Shown here: one piece after another, positions 56,649-64,000 of the stretch
Position numbering within the stretch: position 1 is the first letter of the stretch
Layout: each line of letters begins with the position of its first letter
Origin: Roseomonas populi
GTDB taxonomy: Bacteria; Pseudomonadota; Alphaproteobacteria; Acetobacterales; Acetobacteraceae
NCBI RefSeq assembly: GCF_024594815.1
Contig: NZ_JANJOU010000003.1
Coordinates: 1 to 64,000, forward strand
DNA length: 64,000 bases
Direction of reading: 5' to 3'
The notes under the pieces: model-generated
What the model saw: the letters and a program-made list of their open reading frames with translations, nothing else
What the model was told of the DNA's origin: nothing
Databases searched by the model: none
Translations under genes and position numbers: made by a program

Positions 56649-57161
56649 ATGCAAACCCAGACCGAATCCCCGCCGCAGCTCACCTTGCCTCCGCAGGGCG
56701 GCGGCTGGCGGGAAACCTTCTTCTCCTTTCTCGGCACGCTGATGTTCGGCGCCATGCTCGTCGCGCTCTCGATCTACACCGTGCCCAACCTGATCACGGA
56801 CTGGCAGGTGCGCGGCGTGGCGGAACCGGTGGCCGAGGGCCGCGTCACGGACGGCTCCTGCAGCTCCCGCCTCATGCTCAACATCTGCGACGCGACCCTC
56901 TCGATTATGACGAAATCGGGCCGCGTCACGCGCGACGTGAACTACATCTTCGCCGACGTGCATTCCGGCGACTACTCCGTGGCCGTCCTCGCCGACCCCG
57001 CGCACCCGGAACTGGCGACGACGGATATGGGGCTGAACATGCTATGGAACCGCACCATCACCCTGCTGGTCGGGGGCGGCATCCTGCTGGCACTGACGGT
57101 GGCGCCGATCATCGCCCTGTTCCGCCGCATGCGCGCCCGACGGGAGGCGGCGGCGGCCTGA
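56649..57161 (+). CDS. Hypothetical membrane protein
   Basis: A 170-residue protein with an N-terminal (FLGTLMFGAMLVALSIYTV) and a C-terminal (TLLVGGGILLALTVAPIIAL) transmembrane helix around a small extracytoplasmic domain with two cysteines (GSCSSRLMLNICDA). The layout resembles DUF3592 proteins, but I do not claim it. It is 35 bp downstream of the peptidase gene. Confidence 0.72.
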   Translation: MQTQTESPPQLTLPPQGGGWRETFFSFLGTLMFGAMLVALSIYTVPNLITDWQVRGVAEPVAEGRVTDGSCSSRLMLNICDATLSIMTKSGRVTRDVNYIFADVHSGDYSVAVLADPAHPELATTDMGLNMLWNRTITLLVGGGILLALTVAPIIALFRRMRARREAAAA

Positions 57162-57207
57162 CGGTCCGCCGTTGACCCCCTCGACCCCGCATGGCACGCC
57201 GGGGCCC

Positions 57208-57873
57208 ATGCCCCAGCTCCAGGCCGCCCAGATCCCGGTCACGCCCTTCCAGCAGAACTGCGCCCTGATCTGGGACGTGGAGACGGGGCGCGGGACGGTG
57301 ATCGACCCCGGGGGCGACGTGCCGCAGATCCTGGCCGCGCTGGACAAGGCCGGGTTCACGGTGGAGCGCATCCTCCTCACCCACGGCCACCTGGACCATG
57401 CCGGCGGCGCGGCCGAGCTGAAGCGGGAGTTGGAGGCGCGCCAGGGCGGGCCCGTGCCGATCGAGGGCCCGGACAGCCGCGACGCCTTCCTGCTGGAAGG
57501 GCTGACCGAGCAGGGCGCCCGCTTCGGCATCGAGGGGATGGAGAGCGTGACGCCCGACCGCTGGCTGACGGAGGGCGAGACGATCTCCATCGCCGGGCAG
57601 GACTTCGCGGTGCTGCACTGCCCCGGGCACACGCCGGGGCACCTGGCCTTCGTAGCCACCGAGCTCGGCTTCGCGGTGGTGGGGGACGTGCTGTTCCGCG
57701 GCTCCGTCGGCCGCACGGACTTCCCTTATGGGGACCACGCTGCCCTGATCGCCGCCATCAAGGACAAGCTGCTGCCGCTGGGCGATGGGATCCGCTTCCT
57801 CTGCGGCCACGGCCCGGGTTCCAGCTTCGGCGAGGAGCGCCGGTCCAATCCATTCCTCAACGGCCGGGGCTGA
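57208..57873 (+). CDS. Metallo-beta-lactamase-fold hydrolase (YcbL-like)
   Basis: A 221-residue glyoxalase-II-related hydrolase with a complete di-metal site: THGHLDHAGG, then the second-shell histidine in HCPGHTPGH and the bridging aspartate in VVGDVLFRGSVGR. It resembles YcbL/type II glyoxalases but lacks the HAGH C-terminal domain. Start at ATG 57208, MPQLQAAQIPV. It is 2 bp upstream of the next gene. Confidence 0.9.
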   Translation: MPQLQAAQIPVTPFQQNCALIWDVETGRGTVIDPGGDVPQILAALDKAGFTVERILLTHGHLDHAGGAAELKRELEARQGGPVPIEGPDSRDAFLLEGLTEQGARFGIEGMESVTPDRWLTEGETISIAGQDFAVLHCPGHTPGHLAFVATELGFAVVGDVLFRGSVGRTDFPYGDHAALIAAIKDKLLPLGDGIRFLCGHGPGSSFGEERRSNPFLNGRG

Positions 57874-57875
57874 CC

Positions 57876-58151
57876 ATGTCCGACGTAACCGACAACACTG
57901 CCCGCCAGCGCTTCGAGCTGGACGTCGGCGTGGGCGAACCCGCCTTCATCGCCTACGAGCGCGACGGCGGGACGATCACCCTCGTCCACACGATCGTGCC
58001 GGAGGCCGCATCGGGCCAGGGCGCGGGATCGCGGCTGGTCCGCGGCGCGCTGGCGATAATCCGGGTGCAGGGGCTGCGCGTGGTGCCCCAGTGCTCCTTC
58101 GTCGCCGCCTACATGGAGAGGCACCCGGAGGAGCGCGACCTGCTGGCCTGA
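57876..58151 (+). CDS. Small GNAT-family protein (YjdJ/NATD1-like)
   Basis: A 91-residue single-domain GNAT protein of the small type (PF14542-like): VHTIVPEAASGQGAGSRLV is the acetyl-CoA loop and PQCSFVAAYMERHPE the C-terminal signature. Only 2 bp follow the upstream hydrolase stop, so they are cotranscribed. Substrate unknown. Confidence 0.85.
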   Translation: MSDVTDNTARQRFELDVGVGEPAFIAYERDGGTITLVHTIVPEAASGQGAGSRLVRGALAIIRVQGLRVVPQCSFVAAYMERHPEERDLLA

Positions 58152-58199
58152 CACGGCGTTGAAGGGGCGACACCAACCCGCTTCAAGGAGCTCCTCCCG

Positions 58200-58907
58200 A
58201 TGCAGGACATCACGCCCGAGGCACGGGACCGCCTGCAGGAGATCGCCGCCCGCCACGGCGTGAGCACCGATGCCGCCACCACCCTTCTGCGCGCCCTGGC
58301 CGCCGGCGGTGGCACGATGGCGCAGTTCAGCCATCCCGAACTTGGCGGCATGGGCCAGTGGTCCCGCGGCGGGATGGTCATGGTCGGCGACATGTTCAAC
58401 AACGCCCTGGCGGCGCGCGTGGACGCTCTCTGCACCGAACTTTCGGCCCTTTTCGGCGGCGATGGCCCCTGGCGGGCGGGCAGCACCTCCTCGTCCTGGT
58501 GGCCCGCCGATCTCGGCAGCCCGGCCTGGAGCGGCGCGCAGAACGACATGCGCTACGCCTACTTCCCCGCCATCCACCGGCTGGCCGTTCAGGTCGGCGG
58601 GCAGGTGACGCTCTATGATACACAGGGCCACCGGGTCGGCGGCGTCTCTCAGCAGCAGGGCGGCAGCCAGGTCCTGAGCCTCTCCTCGGACCGCGGCACC
58701 ATCCGGCTGGAAGATCTGCAGCGGGTGGAAGCGGCCGCGGGTGCGCCCAAGGCGCCCGCCAGCCCCCCGTCCGATACCCCCGCAGCCCCCGCGCAGGCCG
58801 GCGACCCGCTCGCCTTGATCGAGCGGCTGGCCGAGTTGCACGGGAAAGGCATCCTCTCGGACGAGGAGTTCGCTGCGAAGAAGGCGGAGTTGCTGCGCCG
58901 CATCTAG
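58200..58907 (+). CDS. SHOCT-domain protein
   Basis: A 235-residue product. The C-terminal 30 residues form a SHOCT domain (LIERLAELHGKGILSDEEF). The N-terminal part is a globular domain of unknown type with a Trp/Ser-rich stretch (RAGSTSSSWWPADLG), separated from SHOCT by a Pro/Ala linker. An AGGAG ribosome site precedes the ATG. SHOCT domains often mediate oligomerisation; no catalytic residues are visible. Confidence 0.82.
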   Translation: MQDITPEARDRLQEIAARHGVSTDAATTLLRALAAGGGTMAQFSHPELGGMGQWSRGGMVMVGDMFNNALAARVDALCTELSALFGGDGPWRAGSTSSSWWPADLGSPAWSGAQNDMRYAYFPAIHRLAVQVGGQVTLYDTQGHRVGGVSQQQGGSQVLSLSSDRGTIRLEDLQRVEAAAGAPKAPASPPSDTPAAPAQAGDPLALIERLAELHGKGILSDEEFAAKKAELLRRI

Positions 58908-58974
58908 GGTGTTGCAACAGATCGGAACGGCCCGCGTTGCACCGCACGCAATCCCTCCTCTGAAGGCCCGGCGC

Positions 58975-60039
58975 ATGCGGCTGTTCAAGTGCCAGAACTG
59001 CGAGCAACTCCTCTACTTCGAGAACACCCATTGCGAGCGGTGCAAGTACCGCCTCGGCTACCTGCCGGACGGCGCCGTGCTCTCCGCGCTGGAGCCGGAG
59101 GGCGACGGCTGGAAGCCCCTCGCCGCCCCTGACACGCAGCGCCGCTTCTGCGCCAACGCGGAATTCGACGTCTGCAACTGGACCATCCCCGCCGATTCGC
59201 CGGACACCTACTGTGCGGCCTGTCGGCACAACCACCTCATCCCCGACACCACGGTGACCGAGAACATGCAGCGCTGGCGCCTGCTGGAACTCGCCAAGCA
59301 CCGCCTGTTCTACACCCTCGTCCGCTTCTGCCTTCCCATGCCCACCCGCAACGAGGATGCGGAGGGGCTTTCCTTCGACTTCCTGGCGGACTCCCCCGAT
59401 CCCAACGGCCCGAAGGTGATGACCGGCCACGACAACGGCCTGATTACCATCGCACTGAAGGAAGCGGACGACGCCGAGCGCGAAAGGATGCGGAAGAACA
59501 TGGGCGAGCCCTACCGCACCCTGCTCGGCCATTTCCGCCACGAGGTCGGCCACTACTTCTGGGACAGGCTGGTCCGCGACGGCGGACAGTTGGAGGCCTG
59601 CCGCGCCGTGTTCGGCGACGACAGCCAGGACTACGGCGCCGCGCTGCAGGCCCACTACAACAGCGGCCCGCCGCCGAACTGGCAGGAGAACTACGTCAGC
59701 GCCTACGCCACCACCCACCCGTGGGAGGATTTCGCGGAGACCTGGGCGCACTACCTGCACATCGTGGACACGCTGGAAACCGCGGCCTCCTTCGGCCTCA
59801 GCGTGAAGCCCAGGATCGACAAGGCCGGCGACCTGCACGCCGTGATCGACTTCGATCCCTACAAGGAGCCGGACTTCCAGCGCATCATCGATGACTGGCT
59901 GCCCCTCTCCTTCGCGGTGAACAGCCTGAACCGCAGCATGGGCCACCAGGACCTCTATCCGTTCGTGCTGTCCCCCGTGGTGATCAAGAAGCTGGAGTTC
60001 ATCCACGGCCTGGTCCGGAATGCCGGCGTGCCGGCCTGA
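58975..60039 (+). CDS. Zinc-ribbon putative zinc metallopeptidase
   Basis: A 354-residue protein with an N-terminal zinc ribbon (FKCQNCEQ, CERCKY, later CAACRH) and a gluzincin-like active site FRHEVGHYFWDR near residue 200. This matches the conserved bacterial family annotated as zinc-ribbon domain-containing putative zinc-binding metallopeptidase. Substrate unknown. The start MRLFKCQNCEQ begins the ribbon; an upstream in-frame extension is unlikely. Confidence 0.85.
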   Translation: MRLFKCQNCEQLLYFENTHCERCKYRLGYLPDGAVLSALEPEGDGWKPLAAPDTQRRFCANAEFDVCNWTIPADSPDTYCAACRHNHLIPDTTVTENMQRWRLLELAKHRLFYTLVRFCLPMPTRNEDAEGLSFDFLADSPDPNGPKVMTGHDNGLITIALKEADDAERERMRKNMGEPYRTLLGHFRHEVGHYFWDRLVRDGGQLEACRAVFGDDSQDYGAALQAHYNSGPPPNWQENYVSAYATTHPWEDFAETWAHYLHIVDTLETAASFGLSVKPRIDKAGDLHAVIDFDPYKEPDFQRIIDDWLPLSFAVNSLNRSMGHQDLYPFVLSPVVIKKLEFIHGLVRNAGVPA

Positions 60040-60148
60040 TCGGCTCGCACCCTTGGCCCGAGGGGGCACCTGGACCTGCATCGGGCTGCCGTGGGGACAG
60101 ACCTGAGACGTGGCGCTGATGACCAGGGCTTGATCCTGCCCTTGCAGT

Positions 60149-60173
60149 CGCCTCGGGTCATCGACCCGAGGCG
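60149..60173. terminator. Hairpin after the zinc-ribbon peptidase gene
   Basis: A perfect 11-bp stem (60149-60159 with 60163-60173) with a 3-nt loop, 110 bp beyond the stop. It lacks a T-tract. Confidence 0.45.
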
Positions 60174-60225
60174 CATCGTCAGCGACGTTCAGGCCAACTG
60201 ATAGAAGAGGATGATGATGAGGGGT

Positions 60226-60261
60226 CCCGGGAGAGGAGGAATTCCATCTTCCTCTCCCGGG
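60226..60261. terminator. Bidirectional terminator between convergent genes
   Basis: CCCGGGAGAGGA (60226-60237) pairs perfectly with TCCTCTCCCGGG (60250-60261) around a 12-nt loop, 21 bp after the stop of the minus-strand transglutaminase gene. It can serve both converging transcripts. Confidence 0.65.
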
Positions 60262-60281
60262 GATGTCCCTTCATTCAAGGA

Positions 60282-63200
60282 TCAAGCGCCATCCCGCCGC
60301 AGGTCCAGGCTCCGCGGCGCCTCGCGCGAGACCTCCAGCGGCGGCTCCCCCATCGGCCCCGGCGTGTGCCCGAAAGGCTGGAACCGGATGCGCCGCCGTG
60401 CCTCCGCCTCGTTCGCGTTGACAGGCAGCGTCTCGTAGTTCCGCCCGCCGGGGTGGGAGACGTGGTGCGTCAACCCGCCCAGGCTGCGGCCGGTCCAGCG
60501 GTCGTAGATGTCGAACACCAGCGGCGACTGCGCGCGCACCGTCGGGTGCAGGGAGGAGGGCGGGTTCCACGCCTTGAAGCGCACCCCCGCCACGTACTCG
60601 CCCTGGCGCTCCGTCGGTGTCAGCGGCACGGCGCGACCGTTGCAGGAGAGGACGAGGCGCTCCTCCACCCAGCCCGTGACCTTCGCCTGCACGCGCTCGG
60701 TGGAGCTGTCCACGTAGCGCACGGTGCCGCCGGCGGCGGGTTCCTCGCCCAGAACGTGCCAGGGCTCCAGCGCGTGGCGGACCTCCAGCCCCGTGCCGCG
60801 GACGGAGACCTCGCCGATTTGCGGGAAGCGGAACTCCAGGAACGGGGCGAACCAGGCGGGGTCCAGCGGGCAGCCCAGCATGGCCAGCTCGTCCAGCACG
60901 TCGTGGAAATCCTGCGCCACGTAGTGCGGCAGCATGAACTCGTCGTGCAGCCGCGTGCCCCAGCGCACCAGGCGGCGGTCATAGGGCGTATCCCAGAAGG
61001 TCGCGATGGCGGAGCGTAGCAGCAGCACCTGCACCGCCGACATGCGCGCGTGCGGCGGCATCTCCGCCGCGCGCCACTCCACCAGGCCGAGGCGGCCGGA
61101 GCTGCTCTCGGGCGCGTAGAGCTTATCGACGCAGAACTCCGTCCGGTGGGTGTTGCCCGTCATGTCCACCAGCAGGTTGCGGAACAGGCGGTCCACCAGC
61201 CAGGGCGGCGTCTCCACGCCGGGCTGAATGCGGGAGAAGGCGACCTCCAGCTCCGCCACGCTGTCCATCCGCGCCTCGTCCACGCGCGGGTGCTGGCTGG
61301 TGGGGCCGATGAACAGGCCGGCGAACATGTAGGAAAGGCTGGGATGGTTGTGCCAGAAGCCCAGCAGGGACTTCAGCAGGTCCGGCCGGCGCAGGAAGGG
61401 GCTCTCGGCCGGCGTCGCCCCGCCCATCACCACGTGGTTGCCGCCGCCCGTGCCGACATGGCGGCCGTCCAGCATGAACTTTTCGGAGGCCAGGCCGACC
61501 TGCCGCGCCTCCTCGTACAGCTCCTCCGTCCGCTGCACGCCCTCTGCCCAAGAGGCGTAGGGATGCACGTTCACCTCGATCACGCCCGGATCGGGGGTGA
61601 CGGAGAAGCTCATCAGCCCCGGATCGCGCGGCGGCAGGTAGCCCTCCAGGATCACCTTGCGCCCGGTCTCCTTCGCCGTCGCCTCCACGGCGGCGGCGAG
61701 ATCCAGCCAGTCCACCGCCTCATAGAGCGGCGGGAAGAAGACGTGGATGATCCCGCCACGCGCCTCCACCGTCAGCGCGGTACGGACCACGTCCGGGTCG
61801 CTCTTACCCACCTCCGGCGGGCTCTGCGGCACCGGCCGGAAGCCCTCCGCCCCGCCGGCATAGCTGGTGCCGTTGCCGGAGCCGGGCACGCGCTGGAAGG
61901 CCTGGTAGGGCGGCAGCGGCGCACCCGCCACGCCATCCGGCGGCGCGTGGTGCAGGCCGGGCGCGGGGTGGTTGCCCATGGGGCGTGCCAGGGCAGGGTG
62001 CGGCGGCAGCGGGGCGCGTGGCGCGAAGGGATCGGGCTCCACGTCGAAGTTATTTGCCGCGTCCGTCTCCGACATCCAGGGCAGGCTCTGAAGCGGCAGG
62101 CGGAAGCCGATGGCGCTGTCCCCGGGCACGAGGAAGAGGTGCTCGCCCCGCAGGAACCAGCGGCCGGATTGCCAGCGCCGCACCCCGTCGCGGAACACGC
62201 GGCGGATCGGCAGCACGCTGCCCACGGAAGCGGAAAGCCCCCCGCCGTAAACGCGCGCCAGCCGCGCCCGCTCCAACGGGTCGCGCAGCTTCGCGTCCTC
62301 CACCACCACGTTGGCGGGCAGGCGGTGCTCCCGCCACAGGTAGTAGTGGATGTCCTCATAGGCCGGGGTCACCAGCCCAGGGTCCACCTGCAGCCGCTCC
62401 GCCAGCGAGGCGGCGAAGCGCGCCGCGTCATCCGCCGTGGCGTTGTCCCTGTCGTCGTCGGAGGCCAGCAGGGACGGATCGCGCCACACCGGCTCCCCGT
62501 CCTTGCGCCAATGGCAGAGCAGCGCCCAGCGCGGCAACTGCTCGCCCGGGTAGTGTTTGCCCACCGCATATTGGAGGGCCGCCCCCGGCGCCCAGCGATC
62601 GGCCAGGCGGCGCAGCAGGCGGCCGGCATAGGCGCGCTTGGTCGGGCCCAGGGCGTCGGTGTTCCACTCCGCCGCGTCCATGTTGTCCGCGGCGATGAAG
62701 GTGGGCTCGCCGCCCATGGTCAGGCGGATGCCGCCCGCCGCCAGCTTGCGGTCCACCTCCCGCCCCTGGGCGAGGATCGCCTGCCACTGGGCTTCCGTGT
62801 AGGGCTTGGTGACGCGCGGCGTCTCCACCACCCGCTTCACGTGCATCTCGAAGCCGAACTCGGTTTCGGCCGGCTCCACCATGCCGGAGATGGGCGCGGC
62901 GGAGGAAGGCTCCGGCGTCGCCGCCAGCGGGATATGCCCCTCGCCCGTCAGCAGGCCGGAGGTCGGGTCCAGGCCGATCCAGCCGGCGCCGGGCAGGTAA
63001 ACCTCGGCCCAGGCGTGCAGGTCGGTGAAGTCCTCCGTCGGGCCCTGCGGCCCCTCCAGCGGCTTCACGTCCGGCACGAGCTGGATGAGGTAGCCGGAGA
63101 CGAAGCGCGCCGCGTAGCCCAGGTGCCGCAGCGCCTGCACCAGCACCCAGGCGCTGTCCCGGCAGGATCCCTTGCACTGGCCCAGCGTCTCCTCGGCCGT

Positions 63201-63704
63201 CCAGACGCCCGGCTCCATGCGGACGACGTAGGACACCTTCGCCTGAAGCCGCTGGTTCAGCGCGACCAGCATCCCCACCGTGGCCTGGCCCTCGTGCTGC
63301 GGCGTCTCGGCCAGGAAGGCGGAGAGAAGAGGCCCGGCGGGCTCCACGCGGCGGAAGGGCGCCAGTTCCGATTCCAGCACCGGGTCGTAGGCGAAGGGCC
63401 AGGTCTCGGCTTCCGGCTCCAGGAAGAAGTCGAAGGGGTTGATGGTGGCCATGTCGGCCAGCAGGTCCACGGTCACGTCGAAATGCGTCACGCGCTCGGG
63501 GAAGACCACGCGGGCCTGGAAATTCCCCTGCGGGTCCTGCTGCCAGTTCACGAAGTGGCCGGCGGGCTCGATCTTCAGCGAATAGGAAATGATGGGGGTG
63601 CGCGCGTGCGGCGCCGGCCGCAGGCGGATGACCTGCGGGCCGAGCGAGACCGGCCGCTCGTACTTGTAGCTGGTGCGATGCGTCAGGGCGACGTGCAGGG
63701 GCAT
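60282..63704 (-). CDS. Transglutaminase-like protein with DUF2126 domain
   Basis: An 1140-residue fusion. Residues about 1-290 have a transglutaminase N-terminal barrel (THRTSYKYERPVSLGPQ) and a transglutaminase core: catalytic cysteine in GQCKGSCRDSAW, histidine in DLHAWAEVYLPGAGW and aspartate in GLDPTSGLL. Residues about 300-1120 are the DUF2126 region (LTMGGEPTFIAADNMD, then a long C-terminal part). Such fusions occur next to an alpha-E/ATP-grasp pair in peptide-modification operons; that partner would lie outside the window if present. The start MPLHVALTHRTSY fits the family. Confidence 0.9.
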   Translation of the reverse strand: MPLHVALTHRTSYKYERPVSLGPQVIRLRPAPHARTPIISYSLKIEPAGHFVNWQQDPQGNFQARVVFPERVTHFDVTVDLLADMATINPFDFFLEPEAETWPFAYDPVLESELAPFRRVEPAGPLLSAFLAETPQHEGQATVGMLVALNQRLQAKVSYVVRMEPGVWTAEETLGQCKGSCRDSAWVLVQALRHLGYAARFVSGYLIQLVPDVKPLEGPQGPTEDFTDLHAWAEVYLPGAGWIGLDPTSGLLTGEGHIPLAATPEPSSAAPISGMVEPAETEFGFEMHVKRVVETPRVTKPYTEAQWQAILAQGREVDRKLAAGGIRLTMGGEPTFIAADNMDAAEWNTDALGPTKRAYAGRLLRRLADRWAPGAALQYAVGKHYPGEQLPRWALLCHWRKDGEPVWRDPSLLASDDDRDNATADDAARFAASLAERLQVDPGLVTPAYEDIHYYLWREHRLPANVVVEDAKLRDPLERARLARVYGGGLSASVGSVLPIRRVFRDGVRRWQSGRWFLRGEHLFLVPGDSAIGFRLPLQSLPWMSETDAANNFDVEPDPFAPRAPLPPHPALARPMGNHPAPGLHHAPPDGVAGAPLPPYQAFQRVPGSGNGTSYAGGAEGFRPVPQSPPEVGKSDPDVVRTALTVEARGGIIHVFFPPLYEAVDWLDLAAAVEATAKETGRKVILEGYLPPRDPGLMSFSVTPDPGVIEVNVHPYASWAEGVQRTEELYEEARQVGLASEKFMLDGRHVGTGGGNHVVMGGATPAESPFLRRPDLLKSLLGFWHNHPSLSYMFAGLFIGPTSQHPRVDEARMDSVAELEVAFSRIQPGVETPPWLVDRLFRNLLVDMTGNTHRTEFCVDKLYAPESSSGRLGLVEWRAAEMPPHARMSAVQVLLLRSAIATFWDTPYDRRLVRWGTRLHDEFMLPHYVAQDFHDVLDELAMLGCPLDPAWFAPFLEFRFPQIGEVSVRGTGLEVRHALEPWHVLGEEPAAGGTVRYVDSSTERVQAKVTGWVEERLVLSCNGRAVPLTPTERQGEYVAGVRFKAWNPPSSLHPTVRAQSPLVFDIYDRWTGRSLGGLTHHVSHPGGRNYETLPVNANEAEARRRIRFQPFGHTPGPMGEPPLEVSREAPRSLDLRRDGA

Positions 63705-64000
63705 GGGTCGGGCTTCACCGTCGTCAGGGCGCGAAGGGAACGGGGCAAGGCCATGCAAGCTTCACGCCCGGGCGGGAACCACGGCCGGGGCCGTGGCGGC
63801 GGCGGCCCCGCGCGGGGGCGATCGGCCGGCTGATAAACCGCGGCCGGGGCCCTGTCCAACGGCTTCGGCCCCGGATCGATGCCCCGGGGGAACATGCCCT
63901 TGCGCGAAATTTGCATGTGGCGGGATGCCACGGCCGCATGCCCGTGATCCGGGCGGCCCGGCTGCCCTCAACCCGGCATCCAGTTCCCGTGCAGCCCCTG
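63705..64000. other. Region upstream of the transglutaminase gene
   Basis: No gene seen on either strand. A candidate minus-strand promoter, TTGGAC (63854-63859) and TTATCA (63831-63836) with 17-bp spacing, lies about 127 bp before the start codon. Confidence 0.4.

Overview
The window is high-GC DNA from an alphaproteobacterium. Ribosomal and RNA polymerase protein sequences, TctC/Bug-type and Aap-type solute receptors, and gene order fit Rhodospirillales, most likely Acetobacteraceae (Roseomonas-like). That assignment is inference from family resemblance, not a database result.

Region 1 (1-15.8 kb, minus strand) is the translation/transcription supercluster. In transcription order it runs tRNA-Trp, secE, nusG, rplK, rplA, rplJ, rplL, rpoB, rpoC, rpsL, rpsG, tuf. 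Two things are odd: an (S)-ureidoglycine aminohydrolase gene (allE) sits between nusG and rplK, and fusA is missing from between rpsG and tuf. Region 2 (15.9-25.7 kb) is a surface-glycan cassette lying between tRNA-Trp and a second, identical tuf. It holds a DUF1796 protein, a KpsS/LipB-like protein, an RDD membrane protein, an ABC exporter, a GT4 glycosyltransferase, and two related large proteins, one of them fused to a GT61 domain. Region 3 (25.8-30.3 kb) has tuf copy 2, tRNA-Gly, tRNA-Tyr, rlmB, an alpha/beta hydrolase and the most unusual locus: a tRNA-Thr(TGT) gene split in its anticodon loop by a 262-bp insert that carries a second, intact tRNA-Thr(TGT).

Region 4 (30.5-46.6 kb) is mostly housekeeping and transport: uvrB, a lytic transglycosylase lipoprotein, a Bug receptor, a YihY/BrkB membrane protein, a GNAT enzyme, an rlmM-like methyltransferase with its DUF423 partner, an aspartate-type aminotransferase and an amino-acid-binding protein. 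It also holds a zinc-uptake pair (ZnuD-like TonB receptor and ZnuA-like binding protein, each with a Zur-box-like palindrome), a proline iminopeptidase and an HSL-type esterase. Region 5 (46.7-52.6 kb) begins at tRNA-Arg(CCT). It is gene-poor and rich in very small reading frames, including a secreted peptide, small membrane proteins, a PEP-CTERM protein and an RlpA-like protein. Region 6 (53-64 kb) has an oxygenase with a degenerate thioredoxin-fold N-terminus, an M48 membrane peptidase, a metallo-beta-lactamase-fold hydrolase, a small GNAT protein, a SHOCT protein, a zinc-ribbon metallopeptidase and an 1140-residue transglutaminase/DUF2126 protein.

The strongest candidate for something undescribed is the split tRNA-Thr with its internal replacement tRNA: the insert ends have the geometry of tyrosine-recombinase attachment sites, yet no recombinase is present. 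Second is the unnamed domain shared by the two large proteins of the glycan cassette.
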